The notes beneath the pieces are model-generated. The model was given only the letters and a program-made list of their open reading frames with translations. It did not search any database and had not been told where the DNA came from. The position numbers and the translations under genes are program-made. Shown here piece by piece: positions 1 through 11,450 of a stretch of DNA of 64,000 bases. Numbering within the stretch: position 1 is the stretch's first letter; each line of letters starts with the position of its first letter. The DNA is from Blastomussa wellsi (taxonomy: Eukaryota; Cnidaria; Anthozoa; Scleractinia; Plerogyridae), in NCBI GenBank assembly GCA_947652115.1, contig OX393565.1, positions 21,343,435 to 21,407,434 of the forward strand, given 5' to 3'.

Positions 1-549
1 TGTTAAAAACAGAATTATTTCATTTATACTCCCCCTTGTGATTTTATCGCTGAACACGCAGCAAGTTAGTAGTGGCTAATTTTGTTTGCATCATTGTAAT
101 ACCCCCCAGACCCCCCTAGAGGAAAAGGGGCTGAAGACCCTTTTTAATAGCTTTGGTGGGTGCTAACATAAGCATGCACCCTGACCCCCCTAGAGGAAAA
201 GGGGCTGAAGACCCCTTTTAATAGCCTTGGTGGGTGCTAACATTAGCTACAAATCTTGTACTTGGCTTCAGTACAAGGCCAAGAGATATTGATGGACAAA
301 AAAACAAATTTTTAAAAGAGCACCCAGCACTCATTCATCAACAAATTTCTCATGCAATCAAAGTGAGTGGATTTAAAAAAACAAAACACAAAATATCATG
401 ATTATATTTTTGTTATAAATTTATAAAGACCAGAGCCATGTTTAGATCGAAGGCCGGTCTTCCACGGCGCTGATTGTATACTTGTGAATTAAATGCGGCA
501 GCCTCTCCATAGATAGATCTTAAATGAACTTCGCTTACTGCATGTGTTA
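1..549. other. Gene-free left edge with a short tandem duplication
   Basis: No coding signal recognised. Positions about 107-240 hold two adjacent direct copies of a roughly 78-bp unit (pyrimidine-rich CCCCCCTAGAGGAAAAGGGG followed by a TTGGTGGGTGCTAACAT motif), nearly identical to each other. The rest is AT-rich unique-looking sequence. Confidence 0.5.
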
Positions 550-771
550 TGCACCTGTCAATGTAAATCCCGTGGGGGGGGGGGGGTGCAGGCATAGGTG
601 GAGGATTTGAACTGAGCTGAGATTTTTTGTTCAAATGCCCAATGTCAATTGTAGATGGTCAAAAGAGTCACTAAAGTCAATAAGATGCCCCACCTATTCC
701 CCAATCCCCCACCTATTCCCGCACTCCCCCCACCCCCCTCCCTCCAAGCAGGATTTACATTGATAGGTGCA
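550..771. mobile_element. Harbinger-like MITE with TTA target duplication
   Basis: The ends are inverted copies: TGCACCTGTCAATGTAAATC on the left and its near-perfect reverse complement on the right. TTA lies immediately outside both ends (547-549 and 772-774), as expected for the 3-bp TWA target site of PIF/Harbinger elements. The interior is a poly-G/poly-C rich 180 bp with no coding capacity. Superfamily assignment is inference from target-site length only. Confidence 0.65.
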
Positions 772-774
772 TTA

Positions 775-1140
775 AGATAAGATAAGGTAACTTTATTTAT
801 ACACGGTATTTCCATCAGCTTATTTAGAAGTATTTGTGGTAGTCAACTAACTACCTATCTTCCTAGCTACAAAAAAGGGTAAAATACAAAGGAATAAAAA
901 CTGCTTTTCATGGAGGCCTTGTTCAGAAAAATATACTTAAAAATTTCGCTTAAGAATTATAATAAAAATTTAATTAAAACTGTGGTGACTTAGTTTTGTC
1001 TTAAACTCGCTTGAGGAAGTCGCTTGTTTTAATTCTGTGGGTAAGTTGTTCCACAGCTGAGCTCCACTGTATGAAAAACTTCTCTTCAGATAATCAGTGC
1101 GAGGTTGTGGAAGAACTAGTTGGGAAGAATTAGCTCGTTG
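775..1140 (-). mobile_element. 5'-truncated non-LTR retrotransposon (LINE) 3' end
   Basis: On the minus strand, about 1140-965 translates to the typical C-terminus of a cnidarian LINE ORF2, including PQPRTDYLKRSFSYSGAQLW followed by NNLP, ending in a stop. It is followed by a 3' tail with AAATAAAGTTACC and reiterated TTATC near 775-795. Only the extreme 3' end is present, so this is a dead 5'-truncated insertion. Clade (CR1/L2-like) is inferred from the short repeat tail. Confidence 0.6.
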
Positions 1141-1605
1141 CAAGCTTCTCCAAGCTGTCGGATGATTTATCTGTTTGCGGGTTGCCCAGGTTCACAAGCA
1201 TGCGCGTAAGATGGTCCATTCTTAAGACAACTCCGTCGCTCTCAAATGGATCTGTTATGTTTTCTAACGACATTGATGTGAGCTTTACGCTGGCAAGGAA
1301 CTCACGATTGGTTTTCGCCATATTGGTTTGCGCCCGCATTAGTACAGCGGGTTCTCTTTTAAAGGGTTGATCATTGAAGCGTGTCGGAAGTTAAAATGTG
1401 AAACAAGCATTATATAAATGAAATTATAACATAGCGCGCGCGCTAGTCCTATCTAATCATGGACAAAAATCATGAACCAATTCTTTATATACGCACGGCC
1501 GTGCTCCATAAAATGACGTGTGCAGTTTCAATTTACCTGCAAAATTTTCGTCGAGTCTCAGGTGTTAGCTCCTTAACTTAGAGTTTCGAGCAGTGATAGC
1601 AGTAA
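1141..1605. other. Upstream region of the tyrosine recombinase gene
   Basis: No gene recognised. It contains a CG-rich stretch near 1434-1446 and an imperfect dyad CACGGCCGTG near 1494-1503. Promoter elements cannot be assigned with confidence. Confidence 0.3.
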
Positions 1606-3225
1606 ATGGAAGACCTGCCAAATTTTTCTTTGGCTTTCGATCTTCCTGCAAGCAGTCAAGCCAACAAGAGCAATGAAAAGGAAGCACAAACGGCCCGTTT
1701 CCAGAATTTATCGGAACAGGAGCTAGAGAAAATTTTGGCTGAAAGGCATTCCGCAAGAACTACAAATTGGTCTGTGTCAACTTTTAAAGGTAAACATCAC
1801 TGTTTATGTCGGGCTTTTTTGTTACATTTGTTAAACCAGCAGAAAACTAGTTAATTACAAAATTACAAAACAATCGGAGACGCAAACATTTTCAGGCAAC
1901 TTTCATTACAAACTGAAACTTTGCAGCCGCAATTGCACCGAGACATGGTTTATTCAAAGCGTCAGTCACGCATTGCCTATAAACTAAATGGTATTACCAT
2001 TATTTCCTTTCTGAATTTAGCTTGGTGTAGTGAGAAAAAAATACAGACACCGCTAGAACAAATGTCGCTTGGCCAACTAGATACAAACCTTCGCAGATTC
2101 TACGCAGAGGCCAGAAATAAATCCGGAGATGTGTACAGCAAATCTACGCTCCTTGGATTTCGTCACGGCATTGAAAGATATCTGAATACACCGCCACTAA
2201 ACAAAGGCCTGAAGCTCACTTCTGACCCAAGATTTAAAAGGTCAAACGAAATGCTGAATGCGACAGTTGTCAGCTTGAAGCGTCAGGGAAAAGAAAACGT
2301 AAAACACAAACCGGCGATTGAAAACGAAGATTTGCTGCGGCTAAAATCCTCGCAAGTTCTCGCCTTGAGCAACCCACTTTCTCTTCTCCGTATAAACGTG
2401 TGGTTCCACATTGTCCTCTTCTTTTGTAGAAGAGGTCGAGAGGGTCAGAGGACCTTGAAAACGACCAGCTTCAAGTTTGAAGTGGAACCAACTGGTCGCA
2501 ACTACGCGACGATGGCGCATGATGAAGCTACCAAAAACCATCCCGGTGGAATTGCCGACGTTTCCAGCACCGAAAAGTTGGCCCGAATGTATGAAACAGA
2601 CGAAGTGAACGACGGCTACAAGGCCTTGAAATTGTACTTGTCAAAATTAAACCCGAAGAGCGAGTCGTTTTTCCAATATCCAAGAAAGAACTGGAGTTTC
2701 GACGACAACATCTGGTATGAAGCGCGTCCAGTCGGAGTGAACTCGCTCGACTCCATGATGAAAAACATCAGCGAAGCAGCATCCTTGTCGAAGCTCTACA
2801 CCAACCATAGCGTCAGGGCGACAGCCATAACTTTGTGGTCTAATGCAGGAATCCCAAACAGGCACATTATGGCGATCTCCGGTCACAGAAATGAGCAAAG
2901 CCTTGCTCATTACAACACGCACCCATCCACTTCACAGCTTCGCAGTTGCAGTGAGGTCCTGTCGAACAGCCTTGTCAACGGAACAACCGAGTGCTCTTCC
3001 ACCGGTACCACAGTCCGTCAAAAAAACAGTTTGGTGGCCCACGACAAGAATGCAAATTTCCTGGAGTCCGTCTTCGGCACTAATTGCACTATACACGGCA
3101 ATGTGAACATCGTTTTCAACAATTCAAATCCCGCTTTGACTTTTGCCCACCGAACGTGTTTACTAAAGATTAAGTACTTTAACTTGTTTGGCTGCATTTT
3201 CATGAAGGCGTTTGACTTCGTTTAA
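1606..3225 (+). CDS. Crypton-like / KIAA1958-type tyrosine recombinase, two exons
   Basis: Predicted 462-residue protein from exon 1 (1606-1789) and exon 2 (2021-3225). The 231-bp intron starts GTAAAC, ends TTTAG and joins in phase 1, reading STFKAWCSEK across the junction, which restores the usual N-terminal core-binding region of this family. The catalytic set is visible: CRRGRE near residues 197-202, HSVR (HxxR) near 324-327, SGHRNE downstream, and the nucleophile tyrosine in LAHYN near residue 359. Proteins of this type act as site-specific recombinases of Crypton DNA transposons and are often domesticated in animals. No terminal repeats are obvious, as expected for Cryptons. Whether it is mobile or domesticated cannot be decided here. 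The C-terminal ~40 residues look unconserved. Confidence 0.8.
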
Positions 3226-3446
3226 AAAGTTCACTTACTTTCCACGACTTTTCCATTCATTGAGAGACAGTTTTTAGAAACTATTAGATGAAGCCAGATG
3301 AAGCGTTCCGTTCAACTGTCGATCAAGTGACTGTGGCGTGTTTTTAACCAGCCAATTAGATCCTTTGTAGCGCATTTTGAGAACTTTGTAATCAATCAAA
3401 AGAGTAAAACATCTTTCAGCCCCCAACTTGTTGTCGTATGTTATAA

Positions 3447-3638
3447 AAGAATTGTTTCATGCTTTTAGCTGTGCGTATATCGAGTTATGGATGCACTTGG
3501 GAAGTTAGGAGAGCACTCAAGAAGCTAGAGTTGCTCTCGGCTGCGCCTCGAGCAACTCTTACGCTTCTCTCGTGCTCTCCTAACTTCCCGCGTGCATCCA
3601 TAACTCGATATACGCACGCTAAGCATGAAACAATTCTT
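3447..3638. mobile_element. Palindromic MITE
   Basis: Near-perfect inverted repeat: the left arm begins AAGAATTGTTTCATGCTT and the right arm ends with its complement. The arms meet around CTCGGCTGCGCCTCGAG at about 3537-3552. It lies 220 bp after the recombinase stop codon. No coding capacity. Confidence 0.7.
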
Positions 3639-3769
3639 AAACCAAGCATGTTGAAACAAGCATAAAATGAAAACCAAGCATGTTGAAACAAACACAAAAT
3701 GACAAGTGAGCATGTGGGATGGTATGCGTGAAATAGAAAATGCGTGACGGGCATGTCGCGTGAACAAAT

Positions 3770-3945
3770 ATAGTCGCATTTTCAAACTTCAATGTCGCAT
3801 TGTGAAACTCCAATGTTGCACTGTCAAAGACTAAGTTGGATCGTGAAACTTCAATGTCGCATTGTGAAACTCTAATGTTGAACTGTCAAAGACTAAGGTT
3901 GGATCGTGAAACTTCAATGTCGCATTGTGAAACTTAAATAAAAAA
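3770..3945. repeat. Tandem repeat, unit about 66 bp, 2.5 copies
   Basis: Units contain AAACTTCAATGTCGCATTGT, then CAATGTTG and GTCAAAGACTAAG. Copies start near 3786 and 3848, with a partial third near 3908. Differences are single substitutions and a one-base indel. Confidence 0.6.
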
Positions 3946-5524
3946 AACATAACATGTGAACTGAACATCGAAAGTGAAAGTCATTATATTTTAATCAGTT
4001 CGCTGTGAACGGTTCTCGCAATATTGTCACAAAGGCAAAAGATCTATCTAGAGAAACATTATCACGTTGTAAAACCATCGGTCTGCCATAAACTGAAAAC
4101 TATAAAAATAAGTAACACTAATAATTCTAAGCAAGGTAAAATTAAATACGAAAACAGTCACCTTTGACGCCCTCGAGGGCCAGGCAAGAGCAAAGTAAAA
4201 GAAGCAAGCCTTCCTTCGTTGAAAATGTCATGACTTGAATTATATTTGAAGTGATGCGACACCCTTGCTGCAAAAATGAGGTCTGATGGAAAGAGTGCAT
4301 TGGCTGTTGTACAATAAGAGCAGCCTCGTTTCCAGTGCCCCTGGGAACGAGGTTGTAATAGGAGTAGAATTTTATTTCCGCATGCACTACATTTTACGCT
4401 TCCCGGTACAAGACCGGGCATAGCTCACCTCAGGAATGTATACAAATGCAATCAGCAAATAATTAACAGTAATTTAACGTGACTTGCGGTTTCACAGAAT
4501 GATGCGAAGTATTTATTGCTGTGCTGCAGAACGAGCCAGAGGTTCTTAGCAACCGAAAACAGACCTCGGATCCCGCTGAGATAGAGGAGTTTTACTCCTC
4601 TATCTCAGCGGGAAGCACACCAGCTTACAGCATTCCATTGTAACACTATCCCTGCTATGGTCATTTCTGTTCCACTGTATGTGTCAACTTTATCGCAAAT
4701 GTGTCAGAATCCTGAGGCGTGAAAGTTCATTTTGCGTGTGCTTCTAATTAAAAATTCTATTTTTGTCTTCAGTGCTAAGAGAACCTTAAGACATTTTGCT
4801 GCGGCCTAGTAATTCCCTGGATGTGGAAATTACTATTTATGGTAATTCCTTTGTAGTTTTGGCGTACGAGAGATATATTCTGCAGTCGTTTCTGAGTAGT
4901 TTGTCGTAACGGAGACTGGCTCTTTTAGTCTCTATGTAGACGGGATCGATATCACATATTTAATTTGGCGCTATATTTTCGACTTTCAGTATAGGACGCA
5001 GCTGCAGCTATTATTATTCCCAAGACGTAAATACCGTAAAAAATTACAGTCGAAAGCTAGATGGATTTGTATGTTCTACGTGTGATGTTCTAAGGGTGTG
5101 TATTTCTTTGGAGAATAAAGCTGAACACTGTTACTGTTTCTGTTACAGTAACTGTATTATTTGGCACTTTGGATAATGAAGCTCGATCGCTATATTAAAA
5201 ATAATCACAGAACGATAACAAAAACCAAAATTCGCCTGGCTTCCGGGATTTGTTAACTTTTTGCTTGTAAGAACAGTTAAAGATGGAATTGCTACATAGG
5301 AATTTAGCCGTTTTAATTTTTTTGAAACGCAAATATGAATTCGTGAAAAAGTGATAAAAACATTACGGGATAATGATACGCTGAACTTCGTAAGTAAGAC
5401 AAATAGATGTAAAACTTTTTTTCATTCAAAAGAAATTCACCAAAGTGTCGTTATGCGTGAACATGGACTTTTCTGGTCTGCCACGCGCCACGCGAGAACT
5501 TACAAGTATCCGCTCCTTTGTAGT
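3946..5524. other. Gene-free stretch with one strong hairpin
   Basis: No coding region recognised. Positions about 4573-4612 form a 19-bp perfect stem (CCCGCTGAGATAGAGGAGT and its complement) with almost no loop. A fragment of the CCCTGGGAACGAGGTTGT repeat seen complete near 22.9 kb lies at about 4336-4355. Confidence 0.45.
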
Positions 5525-5747
5525 GAGCCCCTCCCAGGGGGGGGGGGGGTGCATGTTCCCAAGATCCCTTAACCTTTTTGGATTTTATCCCTTGTTCCCC
5601 ATTACTAAAACCCCTTGTTCCCAAAAATGATCCCAACAATCTAGTCAAGAGTTCCCCTGTTCCCTGAAAATAATTTGAAAGTATCCCCTGTTCCCTGAAA
5701 ATAAATACTACAGTTCCCGTGTTCCCTAAAACCCCTGGGAGGGGCTC
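5525..5747. mobile_element. MITE with 16-bp terminal inverted repeats and TGTAGT target duplication
   Basis: Left end GAGCCCCTCCCAGGGG, right end its exact reverse complement. The 6-bp sequence TGTAGT directly flanks both ends (5519-5524 and 5748-5753). The interior holds repeated CCCTTGTTCCC / CCCCTGTTCCCTGAAAATAA motifs and a poly-G run. It is non-coding and not assigned to a superfamily. Confidence 0.7.
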
Positions 5748-6384
5748 TGTAGTGTGCGTGTGTGGTGCATGGGGTATGATCTATTGGCTGTAGTTCAATT
5801 GGAACTTGCCGTCGTGTGAATATATGTTCGAAACTAAATCAAGCCGTCACATCACATCACAAGTTTTCATTTCGATCGCGCCACGAGAAATGTTTTAGTT
5901 CACCTGTCTAAACACCGCTAACTGAAGTACCCCTCAATTCCCCAGGCTTGTTGATGTAATAAGTCAACCTTGAACAGAACTGTATGCTCGAAACTTCTAG
6001 TTCCAAAGTTCTTAAGATAGAATCTTTCAAAATGTTTTTTTAGTTTTACCGCGTTTCTTCTTTGCCTTGACAATGGAAATTGAGGAGAGGTCTTGTTATA
6101 AAAAAACAGCGATAAAAAGCAGTCATTCGAATAGCCGTTATGGGGGGATATTAAGGCAATAATAATATACGGTGGCATATCAGTACTAGAGAGCCATCTT
6201 CCAAGTTTCCTTTACTGTTTAATAGGTTTTGCTTTTCATTTAACACACCCGGTTCTGGCAGAAATACCCAACTAATACTCCACGAATTTGAGATGGCAGA
6301 TTGATGATGAGGCGATTGATTATTGAAAAACAACCACGAAGTTTCAGTAAATCTTGCTAATTTTATTTCGCCGACCATAATTTT

Positions 6385-7080
6385 GGCCCAGGGTGGGGGT
6401 GGGGTGTTTACTCCCATATATGGGCAATATAGGTATGTGTCGCGGTATAGGGTGTGGTTTTTCGAGGTTCCCGTTCCTTAAATGGGGTATCATTTTTGCT
6501 TCTTTTGGCGGTGTGATCCTTAGATAGGGTACCTGAATTGTATTATTTGGCCATTTTACAATTTGCAGTGCGTAAAAAACTCGCTAAACGAAAAGGAAAC
6601 AGTCTGTCAACCTGAAAACGTCACGGGAAAGGATGTCATTTTTCGGGTTTGGTAGAGTATCTTTGGTAGGGTATCCTCTTATTAATTTAAAAGTCCCAAG
6701 AATAAAAAACGTCACAACTTCCGCTTCCAATAACCTGGCCATAGGTTGGTTGTCTGGGCATTACGAATCTTTTAAAGGTTTCAAGCATTCGCCAGTCCCT
6801 CAAATTGTGCCGGTACGTTTTCCTGCCATATGTTTGTCCTGGGGAGGGTGGGGGGGGGGGGGGTACTCTCATATATGGGCTATATGAGTATGTGCCGCGG
6901 GATAGGGTATGCTTTCTTTATTGTTAACAAGGGTCAGGGTTTAAGAACCTACGCGGCACACACCTATCCGAAATTTAGGGATGTTGGTTTTCTAGGCATT
7001 CCGAATCTTTCAAAGGTTTTAAGCATTCGGCAGTCACTCTATTGTGTCGGTGAGTGTTCCCCAATCTCTCACAAACGTCC
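6385..7080. repeat. Two direct copies of a G-rich-headed repeat
   Basis: Copy A (about 6390-6835) and copy B (about 6838-7080) both start with a G-run, then CCATATATGGGC (or CTCATATATGGGC), a TATGTGYCGCGG block, and share a downstream CGAATCTTT(T/C)AAAGGTTT...AAGCATTC block. Copy B is shorter. These look like adjacent or nested copies of one interspersed repeat. Confidence 0.5.
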
Positions 7081-7219
7081 CTGACTCCTTCAGTTGATTG
7101 TAGTCCTATAACATCACATAAAATAATACTGTGTTACAATAACGTATAAGAAAATCCATACAGTGGAAATTACAAACAGATTATTTAGCAGATATTTTTA
7201 TTTCTTGTGAATAACAGAA

Positions 7220-7426
7220 CAGGGGCGGATCCAGTATATCCTGTGTAGCTAGCTAGAATGCTAGATTCAGGATTTTTCTCAGCAGGGGGAGTGCACCTCT
7301 AAAGAATGAAATATTTGATGGGTGAGGCAAACAAACACAGTCTTGCAGAATACTAGTTAAGTTAGAAAGCCAGAGGTCATCATGGGAAGGGGGGGAGTAG
7401 CCACCTGGCACTTCACTACACCCCTG
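7220..7426. mobile_element. hAT-like MITE, CAGGGGCGGATCC family
   Basis: Begins CAGGGGCGGATCCAG and ends CCCCTG. It shares the interior (AGAATACTAG...TTAGAAAG...GTCAT) with the copies at 58507-58672 and 61199-61347. A CAGGG-type terminus suggests hAT. No clean 8-bp target duplication was seen. Confidence 0.5.
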
Positions 7427-7559
7427 TAGAATTTCACTGATAATTTCTAATTTTAATACAGTACAACCAGTAATTGAGAAGTACCTGACCACAACCGTCA
7501 CCTGTGTAGAATGTTCAATACTTACATCATCTCTCCGCATGAACTATCTCCAAAACTTG

Positions 7560-9090
7560 CTCATCTTATATATTCGAAAAGAACTCAGGTGTACTATGAT
7601 GCCAGGACTTCAACATGGATGAACCAGAAAGGATATATAACACTTGCCTAAACTTCAACATAATGTGCGACACAAAACCTAATTCATGTTATATATCCCA
7701 GAAGTACTCAGGCATACTATGATGCCAGGACTCCAACCTGGATGAACCAGAAAGGACATAACACTTGCCTAAACTTCAATATAATGTGTGACGCAAAACC
7801 TAAATCATGTTATATATCCCAGAAGTACTCAGGCATACTCTGATGCCAGGACTCTAACCTGGATGAACCAGAAAGGATATATAACACTTGCCTAAACTTC
7901 AATATAATGTGTGACGCAAAACCTAAATCATGTTATATATCCCAGAAGTACTCAGGCATACTATGATGCCAGGACTCCAACCTGGGTGAACCAGAAAGGA
8001 TATATAACACTTGCCTAAACTTCAATATAATGTGTGATGCAAAACCTAAATCATGTTATATATCCGAGAAGTACTCAGGCATACTATGATGCCAGGACTC
8101 CAACCTGGATGAACCAGAAAGGATATATAGCACATGCCTAAACTTCAATATAATGTGTGATGCAAAACCTAAATCATGTTATATATCCCAGAAGTACTCA
8201 GGCATACTATGATGCCAGGACTCCAACCTGGGTGAACCAGAAAGGATATATAACACTTGCCTAAACTTCAATATAATGTGTGATGCAAAACCTAGCTAAA
8301 TCATGTTATATATCCGAGAAGTACTCAGGCATACTATGATGCCAGGACTCCAACCTGGATGAACCAGAAAGGATATATAGCACATGCCTAAACTTCAATA
8401 TCATGTGTGATGCAAAACCTAAATCATGTTATATATCCCAGAAGTACTCAGGCATACTATGATGCCAGGACTCCAACCTGGATGAACCAGAAAGGATATA
8501 TAGCACTTGCCTAAACTTCAACATAATGTGTGATGCAAAACCTAAATCATGTTATATATCCGAGAAGTACTCAGGCATACTATGATGCCAGGACTCCAAC
8601 CTGGGTGAACCAGAAAGGATATATAACACTTGCCTAAACTTCAATATAATGTGTGACGCAAAACCTAAATCATGTTATATATCCCAGAAGTACTCAGGCA
8701 TACTCTGATGCCAGGACTCCAACCTGGATGAACCAGAAAGGATATATAACACTTGCCTAAACTTCAAATAAAGTGCAATGCAAAACCTAATTCACGTTAT
8801 ATATCACAGAAGCATTCAGGCATACTATGAGGCCAGAACTCCAACCTGGGTGAACCAGAAAGGATATATAACATTTGACAAAACTTCAATGTACAGAAAT
8901 GTGCGACGTAAAACAGAATTCATGTTATATATCCCAGAAGCACTCAGGCATACTATGATACTAGAACTCCAGCCTGGGTGAACAAGAAAGGATATACAAC
9001 ACTTGCCTAAACTTCCGTATAATGGGCGACGCAAAACCTAATTCATGTTATATATCCCAGAAGCACTCAGGGATACTGCAATGTCAGGAC
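7560..9090. repeat. Satellite-like tandem array, about 122-bp unit, about 13 copies
   Basis: Unit landmarks are AGAAGTACTCAGGCATACTA, then CCAGGACTCCAACCTGG, AACCAGAAAGGATATATA and TGCAAAACCTAA. Copies begin near 7566, 7690, 7812, 7934, 8056, 8178, 8306, 8428, 8549, 8675, 8799, 8925 and 9050. Outer copies (first and last three) are more diverged than inner ones. From about 8056 to 8675 the variants CCGAGAAG and CCCAGAAG alternate, so a two-unit higher-order block was amplified. No coding role. Confidence 0.9.
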
Positions 9091-9565
9091 TCCAATGTGG
9101 ACTCCAACTTCAGAACTGGAATAACACCAATCATGACTTGCTGGCATGCGTAGTACCTGTGGAGGCAAATACATGAAAGAACATGAATATTGTGCCATGC
9201 CCATGTACTTAAAGTTCCATGAAGGGTTACATGTATAGTGAATACAAAATAATATATCTCTGGCAACCCCAAGGATGAAAACCAAAATATTTAATGAGAT
9301 CAAATCAAAGGAAAAGAGAAAATAAAGAAAATTATATATTTTATGATTACCAATAAATTATAACCTCGAGTGTATTTTTTTAATCAGATTTAATACATTA
9401 TTAAAAAGAGTTGCCAAGTCAAGTGTAAACTCAAAAAAGCAGATTCATGAAAAGTTCAATTTCAATTGAACAAACTGAGCCCACTTATGATGAAAAAAAT
9501 CATTGATAGATTAATCTGCAATAATTATCAGCACAACATCAACATATTAAATTTTTTACCTTGGT
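9091..9565. other. AT-rich gene-free stretch
   Basis: No gene, repeat array or terminal-repeat element recognised. It contains AATAAA-like and A-rich motifs only. Confidence 0.4.
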
Positions 9566-9892
9566 TCATCCCAACTTTGTTAGTTCAGCAACGTTTGCCA
9601 ACCTTGGTCTTAGATATTTATATTTTGGATATCCTGTTAGCTCAAGACTGATCTTCAATCCATTGTAAACGTACACTGTTTGTTCAGGCTCATGACTTTC
9701 GTGATCGCTAATATCACGTTCGCTTGTTGCATCTTGTTCCATCTGTTCCTGTTTGACGATCTTGAGCGATCGTTTAGGCTACTAATCCTGTCCACCAGTC
9801 AGACGAAGAATTGCAGAAACAACGTCGAACGACGAGGCTATTGATTCCTCTTCCTTGTGCACTACGTACACGTAGATCGAAAATCCCGCCAT
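9566..9892 (-). pseudogene. Small minus-strand reading frame broken by two adjacent stops
   Basis: From an ATG at 9892 the frame reads MAGFSIYVYVVHKEEESIAS and continues to residue 36, then meets TAG TAG (9784-9779). It continues in the same frame for about 70 residues (RSLKIVKQEQMEQDATSERD ... YPKYKYLRPRLANVAELTKL) to TGA at 9568. The second half is acidic and lysine-rich and looks coding. The stops might be removed by splicing (acceptor-like GATTAGTAG precedes the second half) or the copy may be dead. Family not recognised. Confidence 0.3.
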
Positions 9893-10737
9893 TTTGTGAC
9901 CTTTTGTAGGCTAACGAGCTTGCAAACCTCGACACCGATGGGCTGGTTGATACAAATTTCCCCACAATAACACCATAGTTTTTGGATTAAAGAGATATCT
10001 GGCCTGTTCCTTGAATCACCTGTGCAGTGCTGTAGTTCGAATTCAATTCATTCTTCGAACACGGCACTCGATCGAAATAAAATCCTGGCTGTTGTCATCA
10101 CATTTGTGAAATCCAACCTTACAATGCCAGAGCTTAAGGTGGCTCGATAGTCAAGTAAATATATAGAAATCCAAAGATTTTGCACAAAACTTGAGGGGCG
10201 AGGGGTATTTTTAAAAGCTCTGTTTTCTGCAAGTGTTTGATTGAGGGACTGGGTCTGGCATGCATATTTAATGTCTGATGGCAGCAGGTCACGTGACACT
10301 GCTCGGCTCATTTGAGCTCACCTTCTGTTCGGCAGAATCGTGGGCAGAATCAATGTCATTTGGGGCAAAAATTGCCCCAAATTTCATTGTTTTGGGTCAT
10401 TTGCTGGTGCTGGAGCTCATCATCAAGGGCTGAGATGGCTTAAACCTTGCCAATTCCAAAGACATGTTTATTGGCACTGTGAATGTGACAACTTCGACCA
10501 GCTGCTCGATTCCAGCTACTGGCAGTTTGTTGTTCACGTTCATGGACAAGGGGCCTCAGAGCAAATGAACCTTGTCTCACCAGGCTTCAAGTGGCAAATA
10601 TGGAAGGGAAAAATTTCCGCACAGCCCCATACATTTATTATGCATGCTGAATGCTTAATTATGCATGCGCTTTATTGTCTTTTTAAACAATAGATATCCC
10701 CTATAAATTGGGATTTGAATACATACATCGTTAATTG

Positions 10738-10889
10738 CTACTTACAGTTTGAATAAAAATGGTCTTCTCTGCTCTCTCTTTCACTTCCCCTTTCTCCCTT
10801 TTCCTTCTTCTTACTTTCTTCTCTTCTACTCCGAATTTCTCTGTCCAGATTCCCCTCGATTATTTCTTCTTTTTTCTTTTTTTTTTTTT
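10738..10889. repeat. Long polypyrimidine tract
   Basis: About 150 bp of almost pure C/T on the plus strand, ending in a T-run. On the minus strand it forms an A/G-rich tail directly downstream of the tRNA-like sequence at 10890-10981. Open frames through it have no credible coding content. Confidence 0.6.
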
Positions 10890-10981
10890 ACCACAGCGAG
10901 CCTCGAACCCCCGGCCTTCATCTACCTTCAATACAGTTGTCGGATTACCAGTCCATCATCTATACCACTACACCACGAGGT
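10890..10981 (-). pseudogene. tRNA-like sequence followed by A-rich tail (tRNA retropseudogene or SINE head)
   Basis: The minus strand shows an A-box-like TGGTGTAGTGGTATAGATGA, an anticodon-arm-like GGACTGGTAATCC (loop would read GGT, threonine type) and a B-box-like GGTTCGAGGC, followed immediately by A-rich sequence. The spacer between the anticodon arm and the T arm is too long for a normal tRNA and acceptor pairing is poor, so it is not a functional tRNA gene. Confidence 0.45.
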
Positions 10982-11450
10982 TCAGTTGGAAAATGGACGT
11001 TTAAAATTAAATTTTATTTCTTCGTTACTTTTGTAGACAAAGATAAATTTGCATTACAATCCTTTATTCTCTTATTTGATAATTCCAGCATGAAAACATG
11101 CAGAATATTACATTTCCATTGGCTCCCTTGCCAAATAAAAGGAAGTGTTTGCATTTCTCACCCTCTCGATCATTTTCTCGAATATACTAGTAGTGCAACC
11201 ACAAATTATCAACCTATATTTTGCTTCATTTTTCTACGTTATCTTCTGTTTTCTTGTTGCGTCCGTTCTTCGTCAATTTTTCGTCGTTTCCCGTTTCCTG
11301 TGTACTGTTATGTCGTTGACGTCCATAAATCTGTTCAAGCTGTTCTACATATTATCAGAACACGGCTGGTGCATACAGTGGTACAAGGAACACAACCTGC
11401 TCGCGTTGTCCACGAGAAGCCTGAAATAATACTATTTCGTAGAGAGCAGG

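Noticed and set aside
7560..9090. Array resembling CRISPR
   Set aside because: Repeats are contiguous with no unique spacers, in an animal genome.
10340..10693. 117-codon plus-strand frame
   Set aside because: Lies in the left arm of the TTAA-flanked element and crosses the 34-bp inverted repeat; no domain, signal peptide or splice context seen.
10890..10981. Functional tRNA-Thr gene
   Set aside because: Poor acceptor stem and over-long variable region, plus an adjoining A-rich tail.
10749..11036. Phe/Leu/Ser-rich frames
   Set aside because: Products of a polypyrimidine tract.
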